A stretch of 64,000 bases of DNA from Bromus sterilis. Its lineage: Eukaryota > Streptophyta > Magnoliopsida > Poales > Poaceae. Positions 32,223 to 43,851 of this stretch are shown here, piece after piece (positions within the stretch are counted from its first letter, which is position 1; each line of letters opens with the position of its first letter). The stretch covers positions 212,691,501 to 212,755,500 of the forward strand of contig OX465596.1 of the NCBI GenBank assembly GCA_950022295.1. The letters run 5' to 3'. A model generated the notes under the pieces. The model did not search any database and was not told the origin of the DNA. It saw only the letters and a program-made list of their open reading frames with translations. The position numbers were made by a program, and so were the translations under genes.

Positions 32223-35040
32223 AATTCCTGCTCGTCCTCGAGTAAGTAAATGATAAAAAGCATAATTTCTGTGGTGACATGCTAGCAACCATATAAGAAC
32301 TTTGAAAAGTAAAGCAATCAAGGTATGTGATTCAATTTAAGTCATAACATGCAAGAGTCTATATTAGCATTGAAACAAGCAACAAAAGAACATTAGGTAC
32401 AAGAGCTCTCGCTGTCCGTGACTCGAATGTCTCCAAATGGTGTTTGTGTGCAAGAAGGGGGATAGGGAATACGAGAAAAAAGTATTTTTGTTCAGAATTC
32501 AATCTACTAAAGTTTCACACTTGGTATTCTATGGAATCTTATCTTGACTCCTCCCCAGACCACTAGCCAGGTACAAGTCAATTTGATTTACTCATTTTCG
32601 ATATTTTGAGCACTCATGCAATGGATGAGCGTAAGCACGAGAGTTGACACTTAGGATGGCAAAGAGAGAAATGTGGTGGAGGAGGAAGAAAAAAAGGTGA
32701 GAAAGGCTCACATCAATGAGGACAATCATAGGTGAGAAGGCCAAATGATAGATATGATGAGAGGAGTAGGGATTTCCATGCAACGGATGCACATATGAGC
32801 TAAGAAAAGCTCTCCAATGGAACTAGTGGGGGTGCATCTAACTTGCTCGCTCATGAAGACCTAGAGCTCTTTTGTGGAGGCTCATCCTTGGAATATGCAA
32901 GCCAAGTTCTATAGTGTGAAGGTCCCCACATAGCTATGTGCATGAATGATCATCTCTATGGAGTACAAGGATAAGAGGGATTAATAGTGTGGATCGTTCA
33001 AAAGGATAGTAGTGTCCCTTTCTCTCTTTTTTCTATTTTTTGTATTTTTTTGGTGGCCTCAATGGCTCTTTCTATTTAACTCTCATTTGTCCTCTTTGGG
33101 ATCTTTTATTTTGTCCACTTTGGGATCTTTTCCTCACTTAAGGGAAACACTCTTATTTACAAGAGGGTATAGAAGATCTTTCACACTTTACAAGGTACTC
33201 AAATCATAAAGAAGATGTACCTATCATGATGTAGGCAATGTATGTCGCTGCCAGTGTAGCAGGAACATGTATGACATGAAGATCAAGTCATGAAGAGGTG
33301 GATGTTGCATGGCAATATATCTCGGAAAGGCTATGGAAATGCCTTGATAGGTAGGTATGGTGGCTGTTTTGAGGAAAGATATAAGGAGGTTTATGATGAC
33401 AGAGCGTATGATGCCAAGGTTTTAGATGTACCGGCGAAGGTGGACGCCAACTCTCGGAGTAAGAAGAAGGCAATGCACGGCACAGGAGAGGCTAGAAAAT
33501 ATGAGGAGGTGGAAGTGTCAACTTCCAATACATACATTAGTCCAAAGAACCCATGCACTTATTATCGGTAACTCTCAATCTAATAAGGAGGTTCACAAAG
33601 AGACAAGTACCCCGAGGAGGAGTGTATGGGGGTTTGGTTATCCTTGCGCATCCTCGACTCATGGCACGTGAGTGTACTCTAATATTTGATCGCTCCGAAG
33701 ATTAGCGATCCATCTAGTAGCTAGAGTTCGCAACTAGTTTTGTAGGTTTTGAAAATAAACACGGATTGCCAGAAATATGACACCTATCACTAATAGGCTA
33801 GAGCTCTTGACACCAAAAGTTCAAACATTACTCACATCAATGCCTCAAAACTATTGCAAGTTACTACTAAAATTAAATAGCAACCTCAATTACCTACTTT
33901 CAAGACAAGACACAACTCAGTGCAACAACCAACTCTCTTAACAAGATAAACATGAAAACTAAAGAGAGTTACAGAAATAAACTAAACAAAAGCCAAGGCT
34001 CTTGCTGAAGACAAACTAAAACTAAAAGTAAACATGGCAGTAGCTACGAAAAGATAAAGAACACGTAACAGCAAAAAGATAGGCATGAAAAATCCTATGA
34101 TGTGTTCTAGATTTTGAAAGTGGAGCGTGTTTCTCTCCCACACAAAGTAAGCCGGGGTCTAATCTGTTATGAATAGCAAGCAAAGCTAAAGAAAATTAAA
34201 AATAAAACCTAAGACCGAGACGCTCCAAGCATAGCACATAACGCATGAAGTGATAAAAATATAGTGAGACGAAGGACGAACTGATGATTGTTGATGGAGA
34301 AGGGGATGCACAGGGGCATCCCCAAGCTTGGATGCTTGAGTCTCCTTGAATATTTATTGGGGATGCATAGGGGCATCCCCAAGCTTGAGCGCTTGACACT
34401 CCCGGATCTTCTTTCATCATCTTCCATCGCACACTTGAAAACTCCCTACATACGTAACTCATCATAAGCTGATTAGAGAGGTTAGTACCCTTAATAAAAT
34501 AAAAAATATATAAAGATATTCTTGAATATCTACTGTTTCTCACGATTGCCAAAAGGTTTTTGCAAAGAAAAAGCAAGCTTAAGGTTTGCAAAAGTAAGGA
34601 GAGACAAAACGTGGCAGAATCTTTGAAAAACAGAACATCGGGTAGTAAAGAATTTTTTAGGGGTACTTCTACAACACAAATCAAAAAACTCAGAACATAC
34701 TAAAGTTCCGAGATTGTATAGAGCACTCTGTGTAAAAATTTCAGCTCAAAATGATGAACTGTTGATTTGATCTGATTTTTCTGTCACGAAGACAGAATCT
34801 GTTTTCTGGACAGCATGTCACAACTTTTGCTTCCCTTGTCATATGAGGCTATAACTTGGCACAAAGCTTGAAAATAAAGATACAATGATGTTGCTACAGT
34901 AGTAACAATCATTAAGACCACTAAAAACAGAAGTAAAAAACATCTTGGGTTGCCTCCCAACAAGCGCTTTCTTTTACACCTTTAAGCTAGGCATAAGGCA
35001 AAAGAAGAATCAAGTTTTATCAAGAGAAAGAGAATAGCTA
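32223..35040 (-). other. Element D non-coding 3' region
   Basis: About 2.8 kb lie where pol and the envelope-like region of full Athila elements would be. No domain was found. It is collinear with 39960-42870 of element E. Two hairpin-forming G/C repeats lie at 34302-34323 and 34359-34380. A TTGGGAGGCAACCCAA motif (minus strand) lies at 34945-34960. Confidence 0.7.
34302..34380 (-). repeat. Duplicated hairpin repeat in element D
   Basis: GGGGATGC and GCATCCCC arms enclose a 6-base loop at 34302-34323 and again at 34359-34380, each followed by CCAAGCTTG. The first is kept in element E at 42163-42184; the second is degenerate there (about 42219-42241). A structural RNA role is possible but unproven. 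Confidence 0.6.
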
Positions 35041-35044
35041 GCCC

Positions 35045-35987
35045 GTGTGACGGACTCAAAAGGTAACTTGATTTTCTTTCTAGGGAAGTGTTCCATCCCA
35101 TTTTTGAGAGGGAATTGAAATTTTATATTCTCCTCTTTCATGTCAATGATAGCACCAATGGTGCGGAGAAAAGGACGTCCCTAAATAATTGCACATAAAG
35201 GTTCACACTCTATATCCATAATAATAAAATCAACTGGAACATAGTTGTCATTGACAATGATAAGAACATCGTCGATCTTCCCCAAAGGTTTCTGTATGGA
35301 AGAATCAAAAAAACGAACACCAAAAGAACAAGAATCAAAAGGTTTCAATTCAAACATATCATACATTCTTTTGGGCATGACAGAGGTACTAGCTCCAACG
35401 TCACATAAAGCATAGCAAGATAAGTTATTTAATTTAATTTTTATCATAGGGTACCAACCATCATCTAGCTTCCTAGGTATGGAGGCTTCTACTCTAAGCT
35501 TCTCCACCCTAGCTTTGATGAGAGCATTTGTGATATGCTCCATGAAGGCAAGATTGAGTGTGCTAGTGTGGGGGTCTCTAGACATTTTGTGTAGCAAGCT
35601 AATAACTTCTGAGAGGGTGCAAGTATCAAAATAAATATCACTACTATCAAAGGTGGTAGTAGTGTCATCTAAGCTCACTTGTTTGAAACCCTCTATGTTC
35701 ATAGGAGTTTCTTCTTCTACGGTTGAGGTATTAGCATCACCATTAATAGGTCCAATGGGACTAGGAGTGCATTGGGTGCTAATAGTTTCGGTATCCTCAA
35801 CAATTTGGATAGTGGCAACTGTGTGGTGTGTAGGAAGGCTTTTAATTCTATCCTCTTCCTCTTTTTCTCTAGCCCATCTTTCTTTAAGTTTAGCCATCAT
35901 CCTAATATTTTCATTAATTTTTAATTTAGTAGCATTAATAGGAGTGGCCTTCCTCTCTTCAAGGGGAGAGGTTCTAATTTTAAACAT
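35045..35987 (-). pseudogene. Element D protease region
   Basis: The frame from 35987 to 35181 has a charged N-terminal part and then a retropepsin: GWYPMIKIKLNNLSCYAL, the active site CDVGASTSVMPK, GVRFFDSSIQKPLGK and VDFIIMDIECE. An in-frame TAG (about 35178-35180) replaces the Leu of the expected LGRPFLRT motif. The frame remains open beyond it (GRPFLRT and on) to about 35045, so this is one nonsense change. The active-site residues are intact. The DVGAS form is typical of Athila-type proteases. Gag lies upstream; nothing like RT lies downstream. It would have processed Gag. Confidence 0.85.
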
Positions 35988-36077
35988 CTCGACATCAAGG
36001 GCTAAGCTGGCTAACTTTTCTTCTACATTCTTGTTGAAGGCTTTTTGGGTAGTGATAAAGTCTCTTAAGCATACTTT

Positions 36078-37068
36078 CTAGTTCAGAAGTGGGGTTCTTG
36101 TTGCTAGGGTAAGTGTTGTTGTTCCATAATTGGATGGAAACGGTCTAGGATTGCTAGCAAAATTGCCCCTATAAGCATTGTTGTTGACGTTGTTTCTAGC
36201 AATGAAGTTCACATCTACTTGTTCTTGAGCAACCAAAGAATTTAAAGGAACATCATGAGGATCAATAGAGGGTTTCTTGGTTAGTAGAGACATAATTGAG
36301 TCAACTTTTTCATTTAGGGAGGTAATCTCCTCGAAAGAGTTTACCTCCCTACCTGTTGGAGCGCGTTCGGTGTGTCATTGGGAATAGTTGGTCATCATCT
36401 CATCGAGAAGATTTGTGTCTGTACCAAGTGTAGTTGACATAAAGGTTCCTCCCGCGGCTGAATCTAACAGGTTCCGCGAGGTAAAGTTCAAGCCTGCATA
36501 AAAAGTCTGGATAACCATCTAGGTAGTCAAACCATGTGTAGGGCATTTATTAACAAGATATTTCATACGTTCCTAAGCTTGGTCAACGTGTTCATTATCC
36601 AATTGCTTAAAATTCATAATGTTACTTCTCAATTGGATAATTTTAGCAGGTGGGTAATACTTCCCAATAAGAGCATCTTTGCACTTATCCCAAGAATCTA
36701 TGCTATTCCTAGGCAAAGATTGAAACCAGATTTTAGCTACTTCCCTCAAAGAGAAAGGAAAAAAGCTTGAGCTTAACAACATCACCTTCTACTTCTTTAT
36801 ACTTTTGCATATCACATAATTCAACAAAATTATTCAAGTTTAAAGCAGCATCATCTCCAGCACCAGAGAATTGATCTCTCATAACAAGGTTTAGCAAAGC
36901 AGGTTTAATTTCATAAGAGGTAGCTGAAGTGGAAGGTGTGGCAATATGAGTGCAGATAAAGTCTTTGTTGTTGTGACTAGTGAAGTCACATAACTTCGTG
37001 TTTTCATAGGAACCCATAGTAACAGCAAGTGTGGCAGATTTTTCTGTAATTTTTGATATAAGACACAA
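36078..37068 (-). pseudogene. Element D Gag, frameshifted
   Basis: The frame from 37068 begins near MGSYENTKLCDF and includes IKPALLNLVMRDQFSGAGDD and LNNFVELCDM, the start of an Athila-type Gag. The adjoining frame 36573-36785 carries WFQSLPRNSIDSWDKCKDAL, LIGKYYPPAKI and LRSNIMNFKQ, the capsid core. The break between them is an indel near 36760-36785. A third piece (36078-36293) has PSIDPHDVPLNSLVAQEQ. The premature stops make it non-functional. It is located between the primer site and the protease, as expected. Confidence 0.82.
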
Positions 37069-37152
37069 AGATAAAAACTGAAAGGTAAACTAACAAGACT
37101 AAAAAGTAAAGGTAAAAGGTAGTGGGAAACTCCTCTATCTTATCACTCGGAG

Positions 37153-37170
37153 TCCCCGGCAACGGTGCCA
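37153..37170 (-). other. Element D primer binding site
   Basis: The minus strand reads TGGCACCGTTGCCGGGGA, ten bases inside the 5' LTR. It is the TGGCGCCGTTGCCGGGGA-type site of Athila elements with one change. Confidence 0.85.
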
Positions 37171-37180
37171 GAAATTTTCT

Positions 37181-37552
37181 TGATACGCAAGAGATGATAA
37201 TTGCTTCTTGCCCTTCGTTGGTTACCCCAAGTGAAAGGTGAGATGCAGCGTAGCTGCAAGTTTCCCTTGGTGAAGACACCAAGGTTTAAAGATCGTCTCC
37301 CATAGGACTCCGGAAGGTTCCTTCACGCTGAATTTTTATCTGATTTTTCCTGAATTTTTTGAGCACTTTTAATACGGGGGAAAACTGAAATAGAAAAACA
37401 GCAGAAAACAGAAACTGGCACTGGGGTGCACTGAGTTAATAGGTTAGTCCAAATATGATCAAAAGTGTATGAAAGTGTATCTAGATCATAGAAATATCAC
37501 ACAAAACATGCGTGGAGCAAGCAGAAATTATCGATACGTTTGGGACGTATCA
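37181..37552 (-). repeat. Element D 5' LTR, 372 bp
   Basis: It runs TGATACGCAAGAG to GGGACGTATCA (+ strand). It pairs with 31838-32208. Confidence 0.93.
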
Positions 37553-38142
37553 GCGCCTTGCTCGTCGAGGTATCCTCCGACGACCTCCTCGCAGCATTCC
37601 GTGCGGGCCCCACGGATGGAAGACCTTCAGCCAGGGGGTGTCCTGGCCTTCAAAGCGGAAGAGGATGGCATGGAACTGCTGGATATTCCTCCAGCAGACA
37701 AATGTCGCCCATCCATGGTCCAGGTACATGGCGCCGCATTCGCCAAAGGTTGTGGCCACCCATGCCAAGCCGTGGGGGAAGCCCTCCATCCGGAGGTACA
37801 AGCCATGTGGTCGGCGTCCCGCCATTGCCTACGCGAACGGCTCCGGAAGTCGAATCCAACCGCACGTCGGGTCGATCGCCGCCACAAAGAACTCATGGGC
37901 CGGCACTGCCGTGTGCGCCCTCGTCAGGGCAGAAGACATCGCCCCACCACGGCCACGACAACGGCCGCGCCGGACCGCTGCACCACATTGGCCCACGCCG
38001 CTGCATCGGACTCTCGAGATCGCTTGGGCCGCAGCGCCCAGAGTGTTGGGAGACGTCGGGGGCACCATGGAGCACGAAGCCATAAGGAGACGGAGAAGCA
38101 GGGGGAGAAGGAGAATGGACTCCTCTGCTTCACGCCGGCTCA

Positions 38143-38150
38143 CTTAAATA
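38143..38150 (-). promoter_or_regulatory. Candidate TATA box of the antisense B3 gene
   Basis: The minus strand reads GGGTATTTAAGTGAGCC. The spacing to the ATG at 38083 is about 60 bp, normal for a plant promoter with a short leader. Confidence 0.45.
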
Positions 38151-38399
38151 CCCAACGGTCACTCATAGGGGAGTAATTCTCTACTCTATTGTAAGAACAT
38201 TAAATTACCGTGGGGTTAGCCGCTGCATTACCTCGAGTCTTGCCATCTTTTGCAGGGGCATCATCATCATCTGTCAAATCCGATTGGAAGCACACCACGT
38301 GGCACCGCCTGCCCTGTCCCCGCGACATGACAGCAGTGCACAGTCTACAAGAACTTCTCGGACGACTCGACTTCGATTACGGGAAGCCTCCATCAGAAG

Positions 38400-38416
38400 T
38401 CGAGCCCGGGGGCTAC
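38400..38416 (+). other. Element J polypurine tract
   Basis: TCGAGCCCGGGGGCTAC precedes the 3' LTR. The GGGGGCTAC form is common before LTRs of grass Gypsy elements. Confidence 0.55.
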
Positions 38417-39433
38417 TATTGGTAACCGGATACTAGGGGGTACCACATTTCCCTGGTTCCAACTACGCCTCTCGGACAGCCCAAGTGCAACCATAAAGGA
38501 TTCCGGCTAGGAGATGCCGAGAACACCGCGGAAGAGTGCTTAGGACCAATTACGGGAGGATGGAGTCATCCAGTTGGCTCCCACCGCCCGACAAAGAGGA
38601 CAGTGCATTCAATGCACTAGAAGACAAGCATGCACCGCTGACAGGAGGCAGCCTACACCTGGCAGGCTCCCTCATGCGTACTCAGCCCCTGCATGCCCCA
38701 ATTGTCCCCGCGATGCCACGGGAGCTTCCCGGAATAGCCCGGAACGCCTCGTGTCCACAAGCATAAGACAACCTCCCTTACTGTAACTGTCAGTGGTAAT
38801 GTGGCGAGCCCCTTGCTCTATAAAAGGGAGACGCCAACCAAAACAGAAAGGGGGGCTTGGATGGGAAGAAAAGAGGAAGAAGAGAGGCAAGAGGAGAAAC
38901 GAAAAGAGGGAAGAGAAGAAGGAAGATCCATCCCAGTGAGCAGCTACCACCCCCATGCATCCACCTCTGGATGTATCGACACTCAAGAAGGCAGAGAAGT
39001 TCGTCGCTAGAGCTTCTCGGGAGACCTCCCAAGGATTCCCCTTGGGAGGGTGAGCAGCTCCATCAAGAGTAGAAGAGTGATGTGGAGTGTAGTGTAGGGT
39101 ATCTTCTCCTAGAAGATCGCCTTGTACTGTGTTCTACTCCAACACCAGCAAGAAGATAAGACATGCAGGAGTAGGGCTTTTAGTCTCCGGACGGCCCAAA
39201 CCTGGGTAAGCCCCTGTGTTTACTCGCATTAGCCCATTGTCGTTTCGATGCTGCAGCGACCTTCGTCCACATCAAGCAAATAGGAACCCAGTGTGTTCCC
39301 CATCCCGCACGGTCTCCGGTCCGTGCCCTCCCGGGAGCGGTCCTCGGGGCAGCGTTGCCACCGTTCTCCCCTGCTTCTGGCCCGACAGGAGAGTGGCACT
39401 GGAAGGAGGGCCTGAGAAACCCGACCCCCGACA
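38417..39433 (+). repeat. Element J 3' LTR, 1,017 bp
   Basis: It runs TATTGGTAACCGG to ACCCCCGACA. The right 680 bp match 19655-20325. A TATAAAA lies at 38819-38825. It is the right end of J; the next bases belong to E's LTR. Confidence 0.8.
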
Positions 39434-39948
39434 CCAGATGTCAATCCTCCCTTTGACAGGGTGCCGGGATAGCTTCTCCTGGCGATCCCGATATCGGAAT
39501 CTCTCCGGCGGCGGAACATTAGAAGAAAGCGCGTAACGGGGGTCTCTGCGAGGGTTTTCTCCTCGGGATGTAAATATAGGCCAAAGGGGGCCCGATGGGA
39601 GGCCCCACATGACCAGGTGGCCAGGTGGCGCGACCTCCACACAAGCCACTCCAGCTAGGTGCCTGGCGAGGGGATGCCCGCCTACCCTCCGGCTATCCTT
39701 CGGCTTCTAGAGTCTTATGTTCTGCTGAATTTTTATCTGATTTTTCTGGAATTTTCTGAGCACTTTCATTTTTGACATTTTCCTGCAATGCACGGACAAC
39801 AGCTGACATAAACTGGAACTGGGCACTGAGTTAGTAGGTTAGTCCAAATATGTTGTAAAAGTTATGAAAGTGTAGCAAAACATATAGCAATATCACCAAT
39901 ATAAGCATGGAATAAGCAGAAATTATAGATACGTTTGGGACGTATCAA
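39434..39948 (-). repeat. Element E 3' LTR remnant
   Basis: It ends ACGTTTGGGACGTATCA at 39948 and, from 39718, matches D's LTR (CTGAATTTTTATCTG onward). The left 280 bp are GC-rich, with GACAGGGTGCCGGGATAG and a sense TATATTTACA-like stretch, typical of the transcribed part of longer Athila-type LTRs. J's insertion removed the rest to beyond the window. Confidence 0.65.
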
Positions 39949-42870
39949 CATCCCCAAGCCTAATTTCTGATCGTCCTCGAGCAGGTAAATGATGACATAT
40001 ATAATTTCTGTGGTGATAGGTTACCAACAAAGATTTGAACTTTAAATTATAGCAAGTAAGGAATGCAATTCAACTCAAGACAATAAAAAGAAAGAGTCTG
40101 TATCTAGTATTGAAACAAGCAAAGTAAGAACATAACGGTGCAAGAGCTCTCGCTGTCCGTGAGTTGAATGTCTCCAATCAGTGTTTCCTATGCAAGAAAT
40201 TGGGAGATGTGTTTTGAGTATAAAAATACTAGTGGTTGTTGAGAACTCAATCTACTAAAACTTCACACTTAGCCTCCTTTGGAATCTTATTATGACTCAT
40301 CCCAGACAACTGTCCAGGTAGAAATCAAAATGATCCTCTCCCTTTTGATTTTGAGCACTAGTGAAATGAATGAGCGCGAGTAAGATTAGTTGGCACTTAG
40401 GATGGAAAATAGAATAATGATGGAGAAGGACGACAAAAAATGTGTGAAAGGCTCAAACCAATGAGGACAATCATAGTCGACAGAAAGCCAAATGATAGAT
40501 ATGATGTGAGGAGTAGGGATTGCCATGCAACGGATGCACATATGATCTATGGAAAGCTATCCAATGGAACTAATGGGGGTTCATCCAACTTGCTTGCGCA
40601 AGAATACCTAGAGCTCATTTGAGGAGGCTCATCATTGGAATATACAAGCTAAGTTATATAGTGTAAGGATCCGCACACAGTTATGCATGAATGATATGAA
40701 ACTCTCTATGAAGTACAAATACTACTTTGGAGCATGAGTGTGGATCTTTCAAAATAAATAGTATTTTCCCCCTTTCTTTATTTTTTTTTATTTTTTTGTT
40801 TCTCTTTTTTCTATTTTTTGCATTTTTGTGGCCTCTTTGGCTCTTTCTATTTATCTCTCATTTTTCCTCTTTGGAATCTTTTCATTTGTCCTCTTTTGGG
40901 ATATTTTATTTGTGTCCTCTTTGGAATCTTTTCCTAACTTTAAGGGCAACACTCTATATTTTACAAGGATGTAGAAGATCACACACTTTATAAGAAGTAA
41001 TCAATATAAAGAAAAATGAAAACTGAATCATGATGTATGCAAATGTATGCCTCTGCCAGTGTAGCGGGATCTGCAATTATACTAGCACGTCATGTAGAAA
41101 TTATAAGGGCAGGGCCCAACTAGCATGTGTCTCTAAGATCAAGCAAAAGCATGTATGAAAATGAAAGATCAAGTCATGAGAAGATGGATGTTGCATGGAA
41201 ATGTATCTCGCAAAGGCTATGGAAATGCCTTGATAGGCAGGTATGGTGGATGTTTTGAGGAAGATATAATGGGGCTTATGATGACATAGCGTATCATGCC
41301 AAGGGTTTGGATGCACCGGCAAAGTTTGCACCAACTCTCAAGATGAGAAAGGGCAATGCACGTTACCGAAGAGTATAGCAAAATATGGATGGTGGAAGTG
41401 CCAACAATCGAATACTCGCATTAGTAAAAGGAGCTCATCCACTTATTATCGGTAACTCTCTATCTAGTCAGGAGATTCACAAAGAGACAAGTACCCCTAG
41501 GAGGAGTGTCTGGGGGTTTGGTTATCCTTGCGCATCCTCGAGCCATGATAACGTGAGGGTACTCTATATATTACAACCCCTCCATAGGTTAGTGATCCAC
41601 CTAGTAGCTAGAGTTCTCAACTAATTTTGTAGTTTTCAAAAATAAGCAAGTTGAACCAAAATACAACACCTATCACCAATAGGCTTGAGCTATCGGCACA
41701 CATAAGTCCAAACATTACTCAAAACAATACCTCAAAACTATTGCAAGTTACCACTAAACTTATAATAGCAACCTCAATTACCTACTCAAAGTAAGACACA
41801 CACTCAATGCATCAGGCCAACCCTATAAACAAGATAAGCATGAAACTCAAGAGAGTTATAGAAGCAAAAACCAAAAATCTCCTAAAGATAAACATGAAAA
41901 ACAAGAGCTAAACATGACAGCATCTAGAAAAAGTAAAGAACACTCAACAAAGATAAGCGTGAAAAATATGAGCATTCTAGGAAAAAGTGGAGTGTGTTTC
42001 TCTCCCAAACAAGGTACGCTAGGGTACAACTTGTTATGAATAGCAAACAGAACTAAAACAAACTAAAAAGTAAAGAGCGAGACGCTCCAAGCATAGCAGA
42101 TAACATATGAATTGATAAAATATAGTGTGGAGAAGGATGAACCGATGATCGTTGATGGAGAAGGGGATGCACGGGGGCATCCCCAAGATTAGACGCTTGA
42201 GTCTCCTTGAATATTTCTTGGGGTAGCATGGGGGAATCCCCAACCTTGACCCTTTAACACTCATGGATCTTCTTTCATCATCTTCCTTCACACACTTGAA
42301 AAATCCCTTTACACGAAACTCATCATGAGCTGATTAGAGTGGTTAGTACCCATATTTAAAAAAATAGCCTCTACTGGAAATAAGGTTTTTCAACAAGGGC
42401 TACTGTTTTTCAAGATTTCCAAAAAGTTTTTGCAAAGAAATAGCAAGCGCAATATTTTCAAAACTGGGGAAACGTTAAACAGGGCAGAATCTGGGAAAAT
42501 AGACTAGCAGGTAGTAAATGATTTTTCGGGGTAATTCTGCAACTCAAATAAAAAAACTCAGAAAAGGCCGCAGATAGTCAATTTTATAGAGCATACTTTC
42601 AAAAAAATCAGATCAAAAGGATTATCTGGTAATTTTAAAAGATTTTTGCAATGAAGCAAACAGAATATGTTTTCTGGACAACATGTCACAACTTTTGATC
42701 TACTTGCCACCGGTGAATAAAACTTGGCACAAAGCTTGAAAATAAAGATACAATGATGTTTCTACATTAGTAACAAGCATCAAGACCACTAAAAATGGAA
42801 GTAAAAGCATTTTGGGTTGCCTCCCAATAAGCGCTTTCTTGTATGCCTTTGAGCTACGCATGAAGCAACA
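39949..42870 (-). other. Element E polypurine tract and non-coding 3' region
   Basis: It begins with the GGCTTGGGGATGT tract (minus strand) and is collinear with D's non-coding region. It includes the hairpin at 42163-42184 and the TTGGGAGGCAACCCAA motif at 42812-42827. No domain was found. Confidence 0.7.
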
Positions 42871-42873
42871 AGA

Positions 42874-43701
42874 TCAAGTTTTATCAATATCAAAAGCATA
42901 GCTTGCCCGTATAACAGACTCAAAAGTTAACTTAATCTTCTTTATAGGAAAATATTCCATGCCCTTCTTGAGGGGAAATTGGAATCTTATAGTCCCTTCT
43001 TTCATGTCAATGATAGCTCCAACGGTGCAAAGAAAAGGTCGTCCCAAAATAATTGGATATGAGAGATCACACCCAATGTCCATGACAAGGAAATCAACTT
43101 GAACATAATTATCATTGACAACAATAAGCACATAATCAATCCTTCCTAAAGGTTTCTTTACGGAATAATCAACAATACGAACACCAAAAGAACAAGGATC
43201 AAAAGGCTTCAATTCAAGCATATCATACATTCTTTTGGGTAAAACGGGGGCACTAGCTCTAACATCATATAAAGAAAAGCAAGAGAAGTTATTCAATTTA
43301 ATCTTGACCATAGGATCCCAACCATCTTCTAGTTTTCTAGGAACAGAAACCTCTAGTTTAAGTTTCTCCTCCCTAGCTTTGATAAGAGCATTAGTGATAT
43401 TCTCGATGAAGGCAATGTTAAGTGAACTAGTGTGGGGGTCTTTGTCTTCAAAAAGACTAAAATTATCAAAATCAAGTTCACTACCCTTAATTAAAGAGGT
43501 AATGATATTGTCATGGTTTAGGTTACTTTCTTCTATGTTGACATCCTCCCAAGTACGAGGACGTTTTGGGGTTTCTTCGAATCGTAAGTCCGGTTTCTTA
43601 CCCGGGAGACCATGACATGGGCATAATTCCCCGTTATAGCTAGTGTAATCAACAGGTATGTTACTCTTATAAGTACCCATAATAGCAGGAAGCAAGAACA
43701 A
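42874..43701 (-). pseudogene. Element E protease with altered active site
   Basis: The 275-residue frame starts with MFLLPAIMGTYKSN and CPCHGLPGKKPDL, then runs directly into DPHTSSLNIAFIENITNAL (equivalent to D's DPHTSTLNLAFMEHITNA) and the retropepsin: GWDPMVKIKLNNFSCFSL, PKRMYDMLELKPF and IILGRPFLCT. The catalytic triplet reads DVR (YDVRASAPVLPK) where D has DVGAST, so the conserved Gly is Arg and activity is unlikely. The Gag capsid core seen in D is missing, so the element carries an internal deletion. The open frame runs through to a natural-looking end (AFDIDKT). Confidence 0.82.
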
Positions 43702-43823
43702 GATAACTATTTTTTTGGTGTTTTGGGCATAAGACTCTAAAGCAAAAACTAAAAACTAAACTAACAAGACTAAAAAGCAAAGGTAAAATATAGTGTGAAA
43801 CTCCCCTATCTTGTAGACTGGAG

Positions 43824-43841
43824 TCCCCGGCAACTACGCCA
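43824..43841 (-). other. Element E primer binding site
   Basis: The minus strand reads TGGCGTAGTTGCCGGGGA, an Athila-type site with two changes, ten bases inside the 5' LTR. Confidence 0.78.
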
Positions 43842-43851
43842 GAAATTCGCT

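Larger units (their letters stand above)
31838..37552 (-). mobile_element. Element D: Athila-like gag-protease element, 5.7 kb, TSD GCGCC
   Basis: Ends TGATAAACG at 31838 and GGGACGTATCA at 37552, with exact GCGCC duplications at 31833-31837 and 37553-37557. LTRs are 371 and 372 bp with roughly 25 differences by eye (about 7%), so it is older than M. It has a primer site, gag and protease, then about 3 kb without coding sequence. No RT, RNase H or integrase is present, so it is non-autonomous. The DVGAS protease and primer site fit the Athila lineage; a tie to the wheat Sabrina-type elements is a guess. Confidence 0.93.
31781..38083 (-). pseudogene. Antisense B3-domain gene in element J, split by element D
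   Basis: The minus strand from ATG at 38083 (MASCSMVPPTSPN) reads an Arg/Gly-rich leader, then a full plant B3 DNA-binding domain: EFFVAAIDP and IRLPEPFA (about 37880-37832), then GLAWVATTF, AMYLDHGWATFV, ILFRFEG and LKVFHPWG (to about 37600). These match the B3 landmarks in order (FF start, LP.PF, W.V, GW..F, LxFxxxG, VxIF..G). A TAG at about 37829 interrupts the domain. One frameshift after FHPWG leads into an acidic C-terminus (CCEEVVGGYLDEQG) that crosses the GCGCC target site of D and ends with TGA at 31781. A TATTTAAG box (38143-38150) lies about 60 bp upstream of the ATG. B3 proteins are plant transcription factors. It runs opposite to J's LTRs and is now inactive. Confidence 0.78.

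Noticed and set aside
37469..38176. Plus-strand ORFs of 181-235 codons at 37469-38176
   Set aside because: The minus strand of the same stretch encodes the B3 domain. The plus frames are shadows, and one begins inside D's LTR.
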